The translations under genes were made by a program, and so were the position numbers. From CGIF01 sp031673915 (GTDB lineage: Bacteria > Bacillota_I > Bacilli_A > Mycoplasmatales > CGIF01), in NCBI GenBank assembly GCA_031673915.1, contig CP125277.1, forward strand, positions 1 through 64,000: a DNA stretch of 64,000 nucleotides, written 5' to 3'. Shown piece by piece: positions 63,627 through 64,000 of the stretch. Every line of letters starts with the position of its first letter. Positions within the stretch are counted from its first letter, which is position 1. A model generated the notes under the pieces. The model was not told where the DNA came from, ran no database searches, and was given only the letters and a program-made list of their open reading frames with translations.

Positions 63627-64000
63627 TTAATTAGGTGAATAAATTTCCTCAAATTCAACTTGCTTTATAATGGAAGAATTATTTTTCTTATTTTTGAAAA
63701 ACTTCTTCAATAATTTTTTTAATAATTCATAAAGTCCTATTATAAAAATAAGAAATATCAATAAAAAACCTGTAGATTCAATTTCTTTTTTATCGGCCAA
63801 ACGAGAAAAAAACATACCACCTTGCAATATCTCCAAAAAACGATCAACTTTAAAAAAAGGCAAACCTAAATTAATAAGTTTTTTTCCAATTGAATTTATA
63901 AACAAAATAGAACTTAACTTAGTTTTCTCAATTTTTAATTGAGAATCAAGAGAATTACTTTTTAATTTACTCTTATAAAGAGAATTTTTAGTTAATTCAA
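63627..64000 (-). CDS. Single-pass membrane protein, 5' end outside window
   Basis: At least 123 residues, frame open to the window edge. Charged and helical, with a hydrophobic span (F-L-L-I-F-L-I-F-I-I-G-L-Y-E-L-L) followed by a Lys-rich patch (K-K-L-L-K-K-F-F-K-N-K-K) and an acidic end at TAA. The start lies beyond 64000. A TTG at 63905 is an internal alternative. Function unknown. Confidence 0.5.
   Translation of the reverse strand, partial: ELTKNSLYKSKLKSNSLDSQLKIEKTKLSSILFINSIGKKLINLGLPFFKVDRFLEILQGGMFFSRLADKKEIESTGFLLIFLIFIIGLYELLKKLLKKFFKNKKNNSSIIKQVEFEEIYSPN

Noticed and set aside
1..64000. CRISPR arrays, insertion sequences and prophage
   Set aside because: No regularly spaced direct repeats, no transposase motifs and no phage structural genes were seen.

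Overview
The window is AT-rich DNA (A+T by eye well over 70%) from a Mollicute that reads UGA as tryptophan. Nearly every long gene is interrupted by TGA at positions where conserved families have Trp (TrpS, LeuS, DnaE, the gyrase, Obg), and genuine stops are TAA or TAG. All gene boundaries below use code 4. Leucine-rich-repeat proteins of the 'F-V-N-L-E-E-L-x-C-x-N-N-Q-L-T-S-L-D-L' type, stacked toxin-antitoxin pairs, a receptor-like Cys-rich membrane protein and large decayed stretches suggest a host-restricted symbiont. My best guess is a Mycoplasma-related endobacterium of arbuscular mycorrhizal fungi or a similar intracellular mollicute. That assignment is inference from style, not from a marker gene.

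Region 1 (1-23.4 kb) is accessory. It holds short unknown genes on both strands (many single-pass membrane or coiled-coil proteins), two HU paralogues, greA, two intact LRR genes and at least three decayed ones. It also holds a toxin-antitoxin belt (DUF4160/DUF2442, two MazEF/PemIK-like pairs, a HigA-like stub, a broken nucleotidyltransferase), a 459-residue Cys-rich type I membrane protein, a CPBP-family membrane protease, a CNNM/CBS membrane protein, and about 2.3 kb of decay just before uvrB. Several long perfect inverted repeats with 8-28 nt spacers lie between genes.

Region 2 (23.4-63.5 kb) is dense core housekeeping, almost all on the minus strand except uvrB, one unknown gene and asnS at the end. 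It covers DNA repair (uvrB, ung, an ERF-type annealing protein), transcription (a short sigma factor, nusG, greA in region 1), and translation (trpS, leuS, thrS, asnS, gatA, infC, ribosomal proteins L35, L27, L31 and L19, tRNA-Ser, tRNA-Trp, tRNA-Met, rnpB). It also covers ribosome and RNA maturation (der, obg, rsmA, two RluA-family pseudouridine synthases, a DEAD-box helicase) and replication (dnaE, gyrase).

The most striking object is a single 1564-residue reading frame in which a complete GyrB runs directly into GyrA: a fused type IIA topoisomerase of eukaryotic-like domain order, with an unusual Cys-rich C-terminal tail. Fidelity functions look eroded: ThrRS has lost its TGS and editing domains, LeuRS keeps an editing domain whose active-site Asp motif is gone, and DnaE has a degenerate PHP domain. 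A P-loop membrane protein is split by a nine-A tract, which is either a dead gene or a slippage-rescued one.
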